In this document: positions 1 through 8,152 of the stretch, in pieces | Layout: every line of letters starts with the position of its first letter | How positions within the stretch are numbered: the first letter of the stretch is position 1 | Source: Teredinibacter turnerae | Lineage (GTDB): Bacteria > Pseudomonadota > Gammaproteobacteria > Pseudomonadales > Cellvibrionaceae | Reading direction: 5' to 3' | DNA: 64,000 nucleotides | NCBI RefSeq assembly: GCF_037935975.1 | Contig: NZ_CP149817.1 | Coordinates: 4,898,001-4,962,000, forward strand | Notes under the pieces: model-generated | What the model saw: only the letters and a program-made list of their open reading frames with translations | What the model was told of the DNA's origin: nothing | The model's database searches: none | Program-made: the position numbers and the translations under genes

Positions 1-531
1 GTCCCGCATGTTGCGAATCCATTCAACGGTGTACGCATAGCTGGTTTCGTGGTTGCCCATGACCGGCAAAAATTCAATACCCGCCTGCGCATACGGCTCG
101 GCCACCGAGCGCCATTCAGCAAATTCCAGGGTCGAACCGTTATCTGTCAGGTCTCCCAACGCGATAACCATATCCACACCGGCATCATTCTGCTGCTTGA
201 GCACCTCGGCCATGGGGTGCATAGCCACGTGAGCCTGCCCGGCCGAGTCAGACCCGCCCTGGGTATCCGGCAATAAACCAATAGAAAACGGCGCGGGAGT
301 AGGAGTCGGTGTGGACGTCGGCTCTACCGTAGGCACTGGCGTCGGTTCTGCTGTAGGGGATGGGGCTGGAGTGGGCGTAGACGTTGGATCTGGGGTAGGA
401 GAGACGTTTGGTGTCGGTTCACCGGTGGGTTCCAGAGAGCCCCCACCGGAATCATCATTATCGCCCCCACACCCGGCAAGCGTGCTAAAAATCAGGCAAA
501 CTGCCACTAACCCAAAAGCTTTTGTATTCAT
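1..531 (-). CDS. Metallophosphoesterase lipoprotein (5' part, runs off window)
   Basis: The visible 177 codons begin with a lipoprotein signal ending in LAGC (Cys about residue 21), followed by Gly/Asp residues and a long Pro-Thr-Ser-rich low-complexity linker (about residues 30-80). A calcineurin-like phosphoesterase domain then starts, with LPDTQ, GDLTDNG and GNHE visible; these carry the Asp, Asn and His metal ligands of the superfamily. The C-terminal His motifs lie beyond the left edge. The protein should be anchored in a membrane facing the periplasm or cell surface, with the PT-rich linker holding the enzyme away from the lipid, an arrangement common in secreted enzymes of this bacterial group. 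The substrate cannot be told from the sequence. Start chosen as the only ATG that gives the full lipobox. Confidence 0.85.
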   Translation of the reverse strand, partial: MNTKAFGLVAVCLIFSTLAGCGGDNDDSGGGSLEPTGEPTPNVSPTPDPTSTPTPAPSPTAEPTPVPTVEPTSTPTPTPAPFSIGLLPDTQGGSDSAGQAHVAMHPMAEVLKQQNDAGVDMVIALGDLTDNGSTLEFAEWRSVAEPYAQAGIEFLPVMGNHETSYAYTVEWIRNMRD

Positions 532-754
532 GTTGTTCCTCACATATGTTTATTCCGATCTGACAGATAAAACAACATTTGGATGACAGCATGATTAAGG
601 GCGCCATAATCTGTGCGTAAAAATGACGGAGGTTTAGGGAAAGTTACGGAAATGAATGACGGGGTCGGTCACGTTCAAGTGACGATAGAGTACTGCGAAG
701 AGACAGTTTTTCGTGAAGGAGTGTCAGGGCGACCTGAAATAACAATCAAGTTCA

Positions 755-1825
755 TTATAATGCAGCCCGGTACATCGCTTTGGAAATACCCACCCCTTTC
801 GCAGCACGTAAACCATAGCGCTCCACATACGCGCGCATACGCACAACATGCCCAGCACAGCGGCCGTAGCGGCGAGAGAAATTCTGCACGTGTTCGAGCC
901 AGTTTTTTGGATCTATGCCAAAACGCTCGATAATGGGTTTTATGATATCGGGTATGGCACCGCGCTTGTCTACACGTAAAACCCGGCCGGTTTCATCTAC
1001 TAGGCGTAAATAATCCTGCTCAGTAAATGGCAAGGCCACATGAATATCCGTATGACTGGACCCGTCGAATACCATCAGCGGCGCTTCCGGCTGTTTATGC
1101 AGTTTTAAATCTGCTTTTAAGCGTATTTGTTTTTCGGTGCGCTCGGCCAGTTCCGGATGTTTTTTAAGTTGTCGTTTTTTGCTGGCGAATTCAGCTAAAC
1201 GCTGCTGAATGGACGTAAAATCACTGGTATCCAGGCTTTCTTCCATTCCTGCGCGGACTGGATTTAAATCCACATAGGCCATACAACTGAGTAAAGCGGC
1301 CTCGTCCAACAGCGCCTGGCTTTTATATCGCCCTTCCCAAAAACGGCCTTTACAATTTTCTTCCGCATTGGCCATGCGCGCAATAGTTTCATTGACGCCA
1401 CGCATAAACCAGCCAATATCAAACAGCCGCTCACGCCAGGTTTCGATTTTTAAATAGACGGCATCGCGCTGCGCCTCGTCCAAGGTTGCAGGCGCTTTTA
1501 ACCAGCGGCTCACTAACATATCGCAGCTATAAAGCTGCATCCACCGCTCAACAACCTCGGTACGTGACCAGCTCTGCGCACGGCTTTTATCCACATGCAA
1601 CACCACGTGGTAATGATTGCTCATGACCGCGTAGGCACAGATATCAATAGCGTAAATATATGACAGGAATTTAAGGCGGGAAACAATCCATTGCTTGCGG
1701 TGATCATAGCTCTCACCCGTAGAAAAATCCTCCCCACACAAATACGCCCGCCGTACACACCGCACATAGCAGTGATAGAACGGAGTTTCATCGAGACAGA
1801 CTTGGGTTTCTCTACTTGTGGTCAT
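755..1825 (-). CDS. IS200-like HUH transposase (REP-associated tyrosine transposase type)
   Basis: A 356-residue Y1 transposase-like protein. The N-terminal half has the fold signature of the family: an N-terminal YH-CYVRCVRRAYLCG stretch and the HUH motif in MSNHYHVVLHV (about residues 67-77). The later GRFWEGRYKSQALLDE and ALLSCMAYVDLNPVRAG segments are typical of the TnpA_REP group. Such single-strand transposases nick DNA at hairpins; TnpA_REP members are usually single-copy and associated with REP/BIME palindromes rather than classic IS ends. The C-terminal third (about 240-356) carries an extra helical, probably DNA-binding, region. No Shine-Dalgarno is visible. A truncated tandem copy lies directly upstream at 1859-2356. 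Whether it is active is unknown, but the frame is intact. Confidence 0.85.
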   Translation of the reverse strand: MTTSRETQVCLDETPFYHCYVRCVRRAYLCGEDFSTGESYDHRKQWIVSRLKFLSYIYAIDICAYAVMSNHYHVVLHVDKSRAQSWSRTEVVERWMQLYSCDMLVSRWLKAPATLDEAQRDAVYLKIETWRERLFDIGWFMRGVNETIARMANAEENCKGRFWEGRYKSQALLDEAALLSCMAYVDLNPVRAGMEESLDTSDFTSIQQRLAEFASKKRQLKKHPELAERTEKQIRLKADLKLHKQPEAPLMVFDGSSHTDIHVALPFTEQDYLRLVDETGRVLRVDKRGAIPDIIKPIIERFGIDPKNWLEHVQNFSRRYGRCAGHVVRMRAYVERYGLRAAKGVGISKAMYRAAL

Positions 1826-1876
1826 GATTGCTGATGCTAGGAGGATTTAAAAGGTTTGTCAAAAATTTGGATGTCC
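1383..1876. repeat. Tandem duplication unit, copy 1 (5' part of transposase plus upstream flank)
   Basis: This stretch and 1905-2407 are homologous over about 495 bp and share a sharp right boundary at GGATGTCC (1869-1876 and 2400-2407). The shared unit covers the first ~150 codons of the transposase plus about 50 bp upstream. Between the two units is a short T-rich stretch (about 1877-1900). The conserved GGATGTCC end suggests an element end or cleavage-site sequence. Confidence 0.75.
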
Positions 1877-2356
1877 TTTTATTTTTTCTTTTATTTTTTT
1901 CGCGATAGTTTCGTTAACCCCGCGCATAAACCAGCCAATATCAAACAGCCGCTCACGCCAGGTTTCGATTTTTAAATAGACGGCATCGCGCTGCGCCTCG
2001 TCCAAGGTTGCAGGCGCTTTTAACCAGCGGCTCACCAACATATCGCCTTTATAGAGCTGCATCCACCGCTCAACAACCTCGGTACGCGACCAGCTTTCTG
2101 CGCGGCTTTTATCCACATGCAACACCACATGGTAGTGGTTGCTCATTACCGCGTAGGCACAGATATCAATAGCGTAAATATACGACAGGAATTTAAGGCG
2201 GGAAACAACCCATTGTTTGCGGTGATCATAGCTCTCACCCGTAGAAAAATCCTCCCCACACAAATACGCCCGCCGCACACACCGCACACACCGCACGCAG
2301 CAGTGATAGAACGGAGTTTCATCGAGGAAGACCTGAGTTTCTCTACTTGTGGTCAT
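1859..2356 (-). pseudogene. Truncated tandem copy of the HUH transposase
   Basis: The first ~150 codons are nearly identical to the transposase at 755-1825, including the HYH motif. Similarity stops abruptly at about 1905, and the frame then reads into AT-rich DNA and into the flank shared by both copies, ending in GHPNF. The catalytic Tyr-containing and C-terminal parts are missing, so this is a 5' fragment. It differs from the full copy by a 9-bp in-frame tandem duplication (an extra Val-Arg-Cys) and scattered substitutions, so the duplication is not very recent. Its product would keep the metal-binding His residues but is probably not functional. Confidence 0.8.
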
Positions 2357-2407
2357 GGTTGCTGGTGTTAGGAGGATTTAAAAGATCTGTCAATAGTTTG
2401 GATGTCC
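1905..2407. repeat. Tandem duplication unit, copy 2
   Basis: Partner of 1383-1876. It is 9 bp longer because of a CACCGCACA-type tandem expansion around 2275-2300. It contains the truncated transposase fragment and the same upstream flank ending in GGATGTCC. Confidence 0.75.
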
Positions 2408-2507
2408 TATTTGTAACGCCGCATAGAGATAGCCAAGGCGGTACTGGATGGCCTGATTCTCAAGCAAAACGCCTAACGAATTTTTGTTGACAATTTTAAA
2501 GCCGGGC

Positions 2508-2528
2508 AAACAAAACCGGCACAGCCGG
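2508..2528 (-). terminator. Rho-independent terminator of the RHS/WG operon
   Basis: Read on the minus strand this is a CCGGC-TGT-GCCGG hairpin followed by TTTTGTTT, about 35 bp after the stop of the WG-repeat gene. It fits an intrinsic terminator for the three-gene operon 7452-2561. Confidence 0.65.
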
Positions 2529-2560
2529 ATTTCAAAAATAAGTGCATCACTTCATAGTTG

Positions 2561-3058
2561 CTAAATATCGCACATCCAAATGAAACCACCTTTACTATCT
2601 ATCCAGCCGTAGTTCTGAGAAATTTCAACTTTCGCCATTCCTTCATCATTAAAATCATAAGCGGTATCAAATTGTGGCTCAATCACCAAAACTCCCTGAG
2701 AATCTACATAACCCCACTTATCTCCAAACTTTACAGCCGCAAGACCTTTTGAAAACACGTCAGCGTCATCAAATTGAAAATTAACCGAAAGGCTTCCATC
2801 TATATTGATATATCCCCAAAGTCCGTCATTTTTAACTGGTGCCAGCCCTTCGCTAAATATCTCAACTTCATCGTATATAGGCTCAATTTTTAATATGCCC
2901 TGCTCATTAATAAACCCCTGTTTGCCATTTACAATTACAGGACAAAAGCCATCTGAGAACCAAGACACTTTCGTATCCCACTCTGGCTGAATTATCACCT
3001 TTCCATTTTTATTTATAAAACCAGTTTTTCCGTCAATTTGTATATCGTACAGCGACAT
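2561..3058 (-). CDS. WG-repeat protein
   Basis: A 165-residue protein with no signal peptide, made of about four to five tandem WG-type repeats. Visible repeat cores include GFINKNGKVIIQPEWD, GFINEQGILKIEPIYD, WGYINIDGSLSVNFQFD, WGYVDSQGVLVIEPQFD and a last partial WGWIDSKGG. WG repeats form beta-rich scaffolds of poorly known function. The gene starts only 3 bp after the stop of the RHS C-terminal gene and has a strong GAGGAGGA ribosome site, so it is the third gene of that operon. A small cytoplasmic protein directly downstream of an RHS tip is the usual position of an immunity gene; that role is inferred from position only. The last repeat ends abruptly in ICMWMCDI-like hydrophobic residues. 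Confidence 0.75.
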   Translation of the reverse strand: MSLYDIQIDGKTGFINKNGKVIIQPEWDTKVSWFSDGFCPVIVNGKQGFINEQGILKIEPIYDEVEIFSEGLAPVKNDGLWGYINIDGSLSVNFQFDDADVFSKGLAAVKFGDKWGYVDSQGVLVIEPQFDTAYDFNDEGMAKVEISQNYGWIDSKGGFIWMCDI

Positions 3059-3061
3059 AAG

Positions 3062-3901
3062 TTATCCTCCTCGATGATAATTTTCACCTTTTGGCCCAGT
3101 GCATCTTACGGTAACATGTTTTGCTTGGCAGCCAAGTCTGATTTTAGCGATGCTTTCTGCTGACTTTATTGCATCGTTTCTTGAATACGAAGCCCACACC
3201 GCCTGCTTACATTGTTGCGTATGATCGGTAGGACAATTGCCCGGTATATTGTCATTACAACAGGCAACAACTGCGCAAGCCCATAAACCTTTCCTCTTAT
3301 CAGGTTTAATAGGAGATTTTTTGGGAGATGGTTTTGGCGGCTTTGGCTTAGGAAGCTTAGTACCAGAGCACGCAGGATGTAACGGATCCTTGGAGCAAGT
3401 TTGACTCACAGAGTCTACTTGTAATCCATACGGGTCTGTATAAATTAACGGATTCCCCTCCACATACCCATAGGTATTAATCCCCCCATCCAACCCAATC
3501 GGATCACTCTGAATATACCTCCCCAAACTCGAATCATAAGTCCGATAGTAGTTATAACTTAAACCCGTCTCAGAATCATAATACTGCCCCGGAAAGCGGA
3601 TATTAAACTCTATCGCCTGCCCATCTTGATCAACATCCTCGTTAACCACGACAACACCAAACGGTGTCTGGCTTTCCACCTTCCACACCACCTGCCCGTT
3701 TTGATCGGTTAGCATTTGGGGAGTATTTAGGTGATCGCTGTGGACAAAAAATAACTGTGGTTCTGCCTGAGAACTAACGCCGAAGCAAAACAAGATAATT
3801 AAACCGCAATATACGCCAATCCGTTTATCATCCAGCTTTTTGAGTACGGTGGACAACTGCAATACTGCGTTCACTGCACTGGCTATTACTTCTAATTTCA
3901 T
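3062..3901 (-). CDS. RHS-core C-terminal protein (second half of a split RHS system)
   Basis: A 279-residue protein. About residues 1-48 hold a helix and a hydrophobic segment (near 30-46) ending in SSQAEP, like a signal or membrane segment. RHS core motifs follow: FFVHSDHLNTP, then YYDSETGLSYNYYRTYDS, then GRYIQSDPIGLDGG, then GNPLIYTDPYGL, the classic end of RHS proteins. After the core comes a Pro/Lys linker and a ~75-residue Cys-containing tail (WACAVVACC, NCPTDHTQQC, RLGCQAKHVTVRCTGPKG) that I do not recognise. In normal RHS proteins this half is fused to the preceding repeats. Here it starts in an ATGA overlap with the upstream gene and has a G-rich ribosome site, so translation is probably coupled. 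The tail is either a toxin tip or a structural end; no catalytic motif is evident. Confidence 0.8.
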   Translation of the reverse strand: MKLEVIASAVNAVLQLSTVLKKLDDKRIGVYCGLIILFCFGVSSQAEPQLFFVHSDHLNTPQMLTDQNGQVVWKVESQTPFGVVVVNEDVDQDGQAIEFNIRFPGQYYDSETGLSYNYYRTYDSSLGRYIQSDPIGLDGGINTYGYVEGNPLIYTDPYGLQVDSVSQTCSKDPLHPACSGTKLPKPKPPKPSPKKSPIKPDKRKGLWACAVVACCNDNIPGNCPTDHTQQCKQAVWASYSRNDAIKSAESIAKIRLGCQAKHVTVRCTGPKGENYHRGG

Positions 3902-6900
3902 CGGTCCGCCCCCAGATCGCTCAATACACTCGCTTCAAAACTGAAACCTCTGGCTTGGCTTGTGTGTACCTCCGTCTCTGTAGACGGTGTTATTAAAGAC
4001 GCAACCAAAATGTCGTTAAACCATATATACTCTTCAATAAACCGACCCTGCTCATCACTAACGGCCAATAACTTTCCTAACTCATCGTAATGAGAGTACA
4101 TGCTGACATTTCCTTTCAACTTCAGCACTCTCTGACCAAGTGCATTGTAGTGGTATTCTATCCGCTCCCCATTGATAGTGACCGATTTTGGACGATTGGC
4201 TTCGTCGTACTCCCAAACAACTGGCCCAGAATATGAATCTGTTAGTACGTTCCCGCTAGCATCGTAGCTAAAGCTGCGATTACCCAATTGACCGCCATTG
4301 ACAGCTTCCAATTGATGACTTGAGGCTGAGTAACTATATGCCTCAGTTGTTGTAGATCCATTTTTTGATTGAAGCTTCTGCGTACGATTACCGACTTTGT
4401 CGTAATCAAAATCAATCGTACCGTAGTTGCCCACCGCAGTATCGATGCGATTTACCGCATCGTAACTAAAAACCTGAGCGGCAATTCCATTCACCAAATC
4501 TTCGAGTGTTTCTACATTATTATTCGCATCATAAGTGTACATTAGGGAATAAAGAGGCCCATTAGCGCCACCTTCAACAGCACTGACGCGGTAATCCAAG
4601 TTGTAGCGCTTGTTATGTACTATGCCATTACCATAGGTCCATTGCGTCGCAGGACCGAAAGGAAGGTAATTGACACCAGAAATAATCAATTGCGCTGGTG
4701 CGTTGCTGTCTTTCTCTGTGGCAACACTACTGATCCTACCCAACCCATCGAATCCAAAATGCACAAGACGACCACTCGGATAGATTTGACTCTCCAATCG
4801 ACCGAATTGATCATATAGGTATGTAGTGATAAATGTCTGATCGGCAATCGTGGTTGTTTTTGTTAGCACGTTACCCAAATGATCATAGGTATACCGCGTT
4901 GACCCACTTGCATCCAAAATTCCAGTCAATCGCCCAACGCCATGGCTTCCGTTAGTAACGCCGTCATACTCGTAGATAATGTTTAAAGAGGGGCTGTTGG
5001 GATAACTAACGCTTGTCAGGCGATTTAGCGGGTCATAAGTGAATTCAGAGAGTCGCCCTTCTGCATCTGTCATGCTAGCCAGATTGCCCCCCCTATCGTA
5101 AGTATGATTCGTAGTGCCGGTATCGGGGCTGATCTGCTTTAGAATCTCTCCAAACGCATTATATTCATATTGAGTTTGAAAACCCTCGGCGTCTCTCACG
5201 GCTACAAGGTTGCCGTTCAGATCGTGAGTATAGTTAGTCTCATTCAAAAACGGATCAACCACTTTAAGCAATTGACCCAACGCGTCGTACTCATATCGCG
5301 TTACATTCTCAAGCGGGTCAGCAATAGTCTCAATATTTCCATTAATACCATATTCAAAATTAGTTTTTTGATTTGCAAAACCGGCTAAACTTGATAATCT
5401 ATTTAGCTCATCAAAACTTCTAGAAAGCCGCTTGCTGACCGAATCATTGTAATCTAGCGTTGTCTCGCCAGTGACATTACCAGCGAAATCTAATTCAAAA
5501 ACGATTTTATTGTTTTCACCATCAGATATCTTTACTAGCCGATGCGCACCGTCATACTCGTAAAAATATTTTGCACCATCTGGAAGAGTTAGCTGGGTCA
5601 ATTGCCCGACGTTGTCGTATTCGTATTTTGTTAGGTGAAGTCCCAAAGCGCCCGCTACTGAAATGCTTGACATCCACCCTTCTGGAGTGTACGTGATTCT
5701 AGATAATACTTGGTTACTATCTGAGATAAGTAACGGACGCCCTACCGCATCGTGCTCTAATATCTCAACAACATGACCCAAAGCATTAACTTTTTTGTTC
5801 AGGAAACCATCACTATCGTACTCATAAAGTGATACATCGCTTACATCAAGTCGCGGGCCATCAACACTTATGGATTTAATATTTAAATCAGATCCCGTGT
5901 CCCAATATACATATGATTTTTTCCAAACCCTCGAAACCGGCTCTTCCTGAGTCAAGTCAATCACTTCATATTTTTCTAAACGATGTGTCAGTTCATTGTA
6001 ATAATAATTTTTCTCCCACATACCTATAAGCGTTTCGAACAGCTTTAGGCGATTATCTACATCCCAAGTAGTTAAATAGGTCTTTTCACTAGTAGTGCCT
6101 TCCCCTACTACTTTTTTTACCACCAAACCGTGTGAATCATAGTCGTAATCTGTAATAGTACCATCCCAGCTAGTAACCTCATCTAAATAACCGTTTACAT
6201 CGTAACTATATGATTTATTGGCCGCCAAACAACTTTCACTTTCGTGCCCCTCGACCCAAAGCACTCTATCCACGCCAGACACGTTTCCCAAGTGAAAAGT
6301 TGTTTTTTTTCCAAGCGCGTTAGTCACTAATACTCTAGGGTCAGAGGAATTAAATCTATTTGAGTAATCCAGCTCAAACCTATCCGCTCCACCGAAATGC
6401 TCAGACAATATGGCCTGCCCTTGTACGTTATAGTCCCAGCTGGCAAATCGATCTCCATTTTCATCGGTAATACCGACCAAGTAACCCCGTTGATTATAAT
6501 GATATGTTTTTGACGTATTGCTGCCACTTTTCTCGTAAATTACTTGAGAAAGAAGATTTCCGTTGTAGGTATATGCGACAGAGTTACCATCAGGAAGTAA
6601 AATTCTTTCTATCTTTTTATTTTTAGAATAATTGATAACAATAGACTTCCCATAACTATTGGTCACCGACAACATATATGAATCTTCTGGACTATAACTG
6701 TATGTTAACTTCGAGCCGCCCCGATCTATCGTAGTTAGAAGCAGCCCATTCGAATCAAAAACATCTCTTGATCCATCCTTGCTAACAACTTGATACTCAC
6801 CTGAATCAAGAACGCTCAGAGTGTACCTACCTGCGGCTCCTCCAACCCATTTAACATCGACCAAATCCCAGTTCGCTATTTCACTAGTTTTATCTACAAA

Positions 6901-7452
6901 GACAATCTGATCATTCCCAATATAGAGCTTTTTTCCTGCCGTTAAGCTCGAAGACCAAGACATGCCAAAAGCAGTAGTATGCGAAATATCGCTGTTATAA
7001 TACCGCGCAACGCTCAATCCGTTCGCCATTTCAAAATCCACCTCCTCCTGAAACTTATTGCCCGTAAAAATATCTATCGGATTTCCAATTGGGCAATCTG
7101 GAGGCCGGCGATCGCCATCTGGCGTCCCCGAACACTCATCGTTTACCAAACTCATTCCAGGTAAGCATGAATGACGTTCCAACAACCAGTTCTGATAAAC
7201 TAAAGTGGAAGTTTGTCCAGCCCGAGTCATATCGTATGCACAATCGCAGTATCCATGCCCTTCGCAACCCACAGGAGTTGGGTTGCTCCAAACTCTACCT
7301 CTATAATTTATTGGCTGCATGGCACTACACGCTGCCACTCCAGAACTATAGCTAACAGCGTTTTTATCGATAAACTCAACTATTGGCGGAACATTCGAGT
7401 ACGCGAACCCAGAGATAAAGGCCATCAAAAACATTAATACCAATATTTTCAT
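3898..7452 (-). CDS. RHS-repeat secreted protein (large N-terminal half of split RHS system)
   Basis: About 1184 residues. The chosen start at 7452 gives a clean signal peptide (MKILVLMFLMAFISGFAYS); an upstream in-frame ATG at 7506 would bury it. After the signal comes a Cys-rich region, then a DUF6531-like entry motif with GNPIDIFTGNKFQEEVDF, then roughly twenty YD/RHS repeats of the form YEYDALGQLLKV or YTYDHLGNVLTK that build the hollow beta-cage known from RHS/teneurin/TcC proteins. It ends just after the EEYIWFNDILVASL motif, exactly where the HTDHLNTP core should follow; that core is in the next gene, overlapping by 4 bp. AT content is clearly higher than in the housekeeping genes of the window, which suggests transfer. 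Likely role: surface or secreted shell for a C-terminal tip. Confidence 0.85.
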   Translation of the reverse strand: MKILVLMFLMAFISGFAYSNVPPIVEFIDKNAVSYSSGVAACSAMQPINYRGRVWSNPTPVGCEGHGYCDCAYDMTRAGQTSTLVYQNWLLERHSCLPGMSLVNDECSGTPDGDRRPPDCPIGNPIDIFTGNKFQEEVDFEMANGLSVARYYNSDISHTTAFGMSWSSSLTAGKKLYIGNDQIVFVDKTSEIANWDLVDVKWVGGAAGRYTLSVLDSGEYQVVSKDGSRDVFDSNGLLLTTIDRGGSKLTYSYSPEDSYMLSVTNSYGKSIVINYSKNKKIERILLPDGNSVAYTYNGNLLSQVIYEKSGSNTSKTYHYNQRGYLVGITDENGDRFASWDYNVQGQAILSEHFGGADRFELDYSNRFNSSDPRVLVTNALGKKTTFHLGNVSGVDRVLWVEGHESESCLAANKSYSYDVNGYLDEVTSWDGTITDYDYDSHGLVVKKVVGEGTTSEKTYLTTWDVDNRLKLFETLIGMWEKNYYYNELTHRLEKYEVIDLTQEEPVSRVWKKSYVYWDTGSDLNIKSISVDGPRLDVSDVSLYEYDSDGFLNKKVNALGHVVEILEHDAVGRPLLISDSNQVLSRITYTPEGWMSSISVAGALGLHLTKYEYDNVGQLTQLTLPDGAKYFYEYDGAHRLVKISDGENNKIVFELDFAGNVTGETTLDYNDSVSKRLSRSFDELNRLSSLAGFANQKTNFEYGINGNIETIADPLENVTRYEYDALGQLLKVVDPFLNETNYTHDLNGNLVAVRDAEGFQTQYEYNAFGEILKQISPDTGTTNHTYDRGGNLASMTDAEGRLSEFTYDPLNRLTSVSYPNSPSLNIIYEYDGVTNGSHGVGRLTGILDASGSTRYTYDHLGNVLTKTTTIADQTFITTYLYDQFGRLESQIYPSGRLVHFGFDGLGRISSVATEKDSNAPAQLIISGVNYLPFGPATQWTYGNGIVHNKRYNLDYRVSAVEGGANGPLYSLMYTYDANNNVETLEDLVNGIAAQVFSYDAVNRIDTAVGNYGTIDFDYDKVGNRTQKLQSKNGSTTTEAYSYSASSHQLEAVNGGQLGNRSFSYDASGNVLTDSYSGPVVWEYDEANRPKSVTINGERIEYHYNALGQRVLKLKGNVSMYSHYDELGKLLAVSDEQGRFIEEYIWFNDILVASLITPSTETEVHTSQARGFSFEASVLSDLGADR

Positions 7453-8152
7453 ATTAAATATATGCCCCGAAAAAAAACTAAAACGAACCGAACAAATTTT
7501 TATCATTCAACAATCGACTCAAAGAAGCAAACTAAAATCACAAAAGGTACGATCAGTTATATAAAAGCAAAAATGATCCCGCTCAAACAAGCACATCAAA
7601 CGAAAAGCACAAGCCAACACATGCAGAAAGCGCCCCCGCACGAAATATAAAAATAATTTGAGGCAACAGAAATAGCCACAAATCACTAAACATTTACATT
7701 TAATAAATTGATAAATTAAATAAGAAAATCTACTAAACCCCTTGCGTAACCAAGACCCGCAGTCATTATCTCGTTTTTTTTGTTGCTTTTAAATATGAAT
7801 AAAAAATATATACAAACCTTAATCATCTAAATAAAATGCGCGCCATCCTATTTTTCAGCAACATCAATCGCCAAAAAAAGCTTGCTCTAAATTTTATCAA
7901 TTCGTCCTTGAAGCATCATACCAATAACCAAGAAGGTGCAACTATCGACAGCTTACCCCCGCAAGCAATTTAAAATTCACCACAACCCCAAACTCTAAAC
8001 AATCGGTTACTATTGATTGGCGATAAAAATCGTAGAATGAACGTGTGGAATAATGCCTAGCTTAACTTGGGCAGCTAATTGCACATATGAAATAACACAC
8101 AAAAATTCTTCATCGTTCCCAGTTTCTATCAGGGTAAAATATAAGGACTTTT
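7453..8152. other. AT-rich intergenic region
   Basis: About 700 bp, strongly AT-rich, between the RHS operon (leftward) and the first triple-repeat protein (rightward). It must hold both promoters, but I cannot place them with confidence. Near its right end (about 8065-8140) a plus-strand frame reads WAANCTYEITHKNSSSFP, faintly like the start of a CBM2 module, but it runs into the next gene in another frame and is not called as a gene. An AAGGA ribosome site lies at about 8143 for the next gene. Confidence 0.5.

Noticed and set aside
49-276. Plus-strand frame over the left edge
   Set aside because: It is antisense to the phosphoesterase, whose GDLTDNG and GNHE motifs and signal peptide are on the minus strand.
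3898-3901. RHS split caused by a plain frameshift decay
   Set aside because: The second gene has its own start, a G-rich ribosome site and about 48 added residues before the core, so a recent single-base lesion does not explain it; an error cannot be fully excluded without reads.
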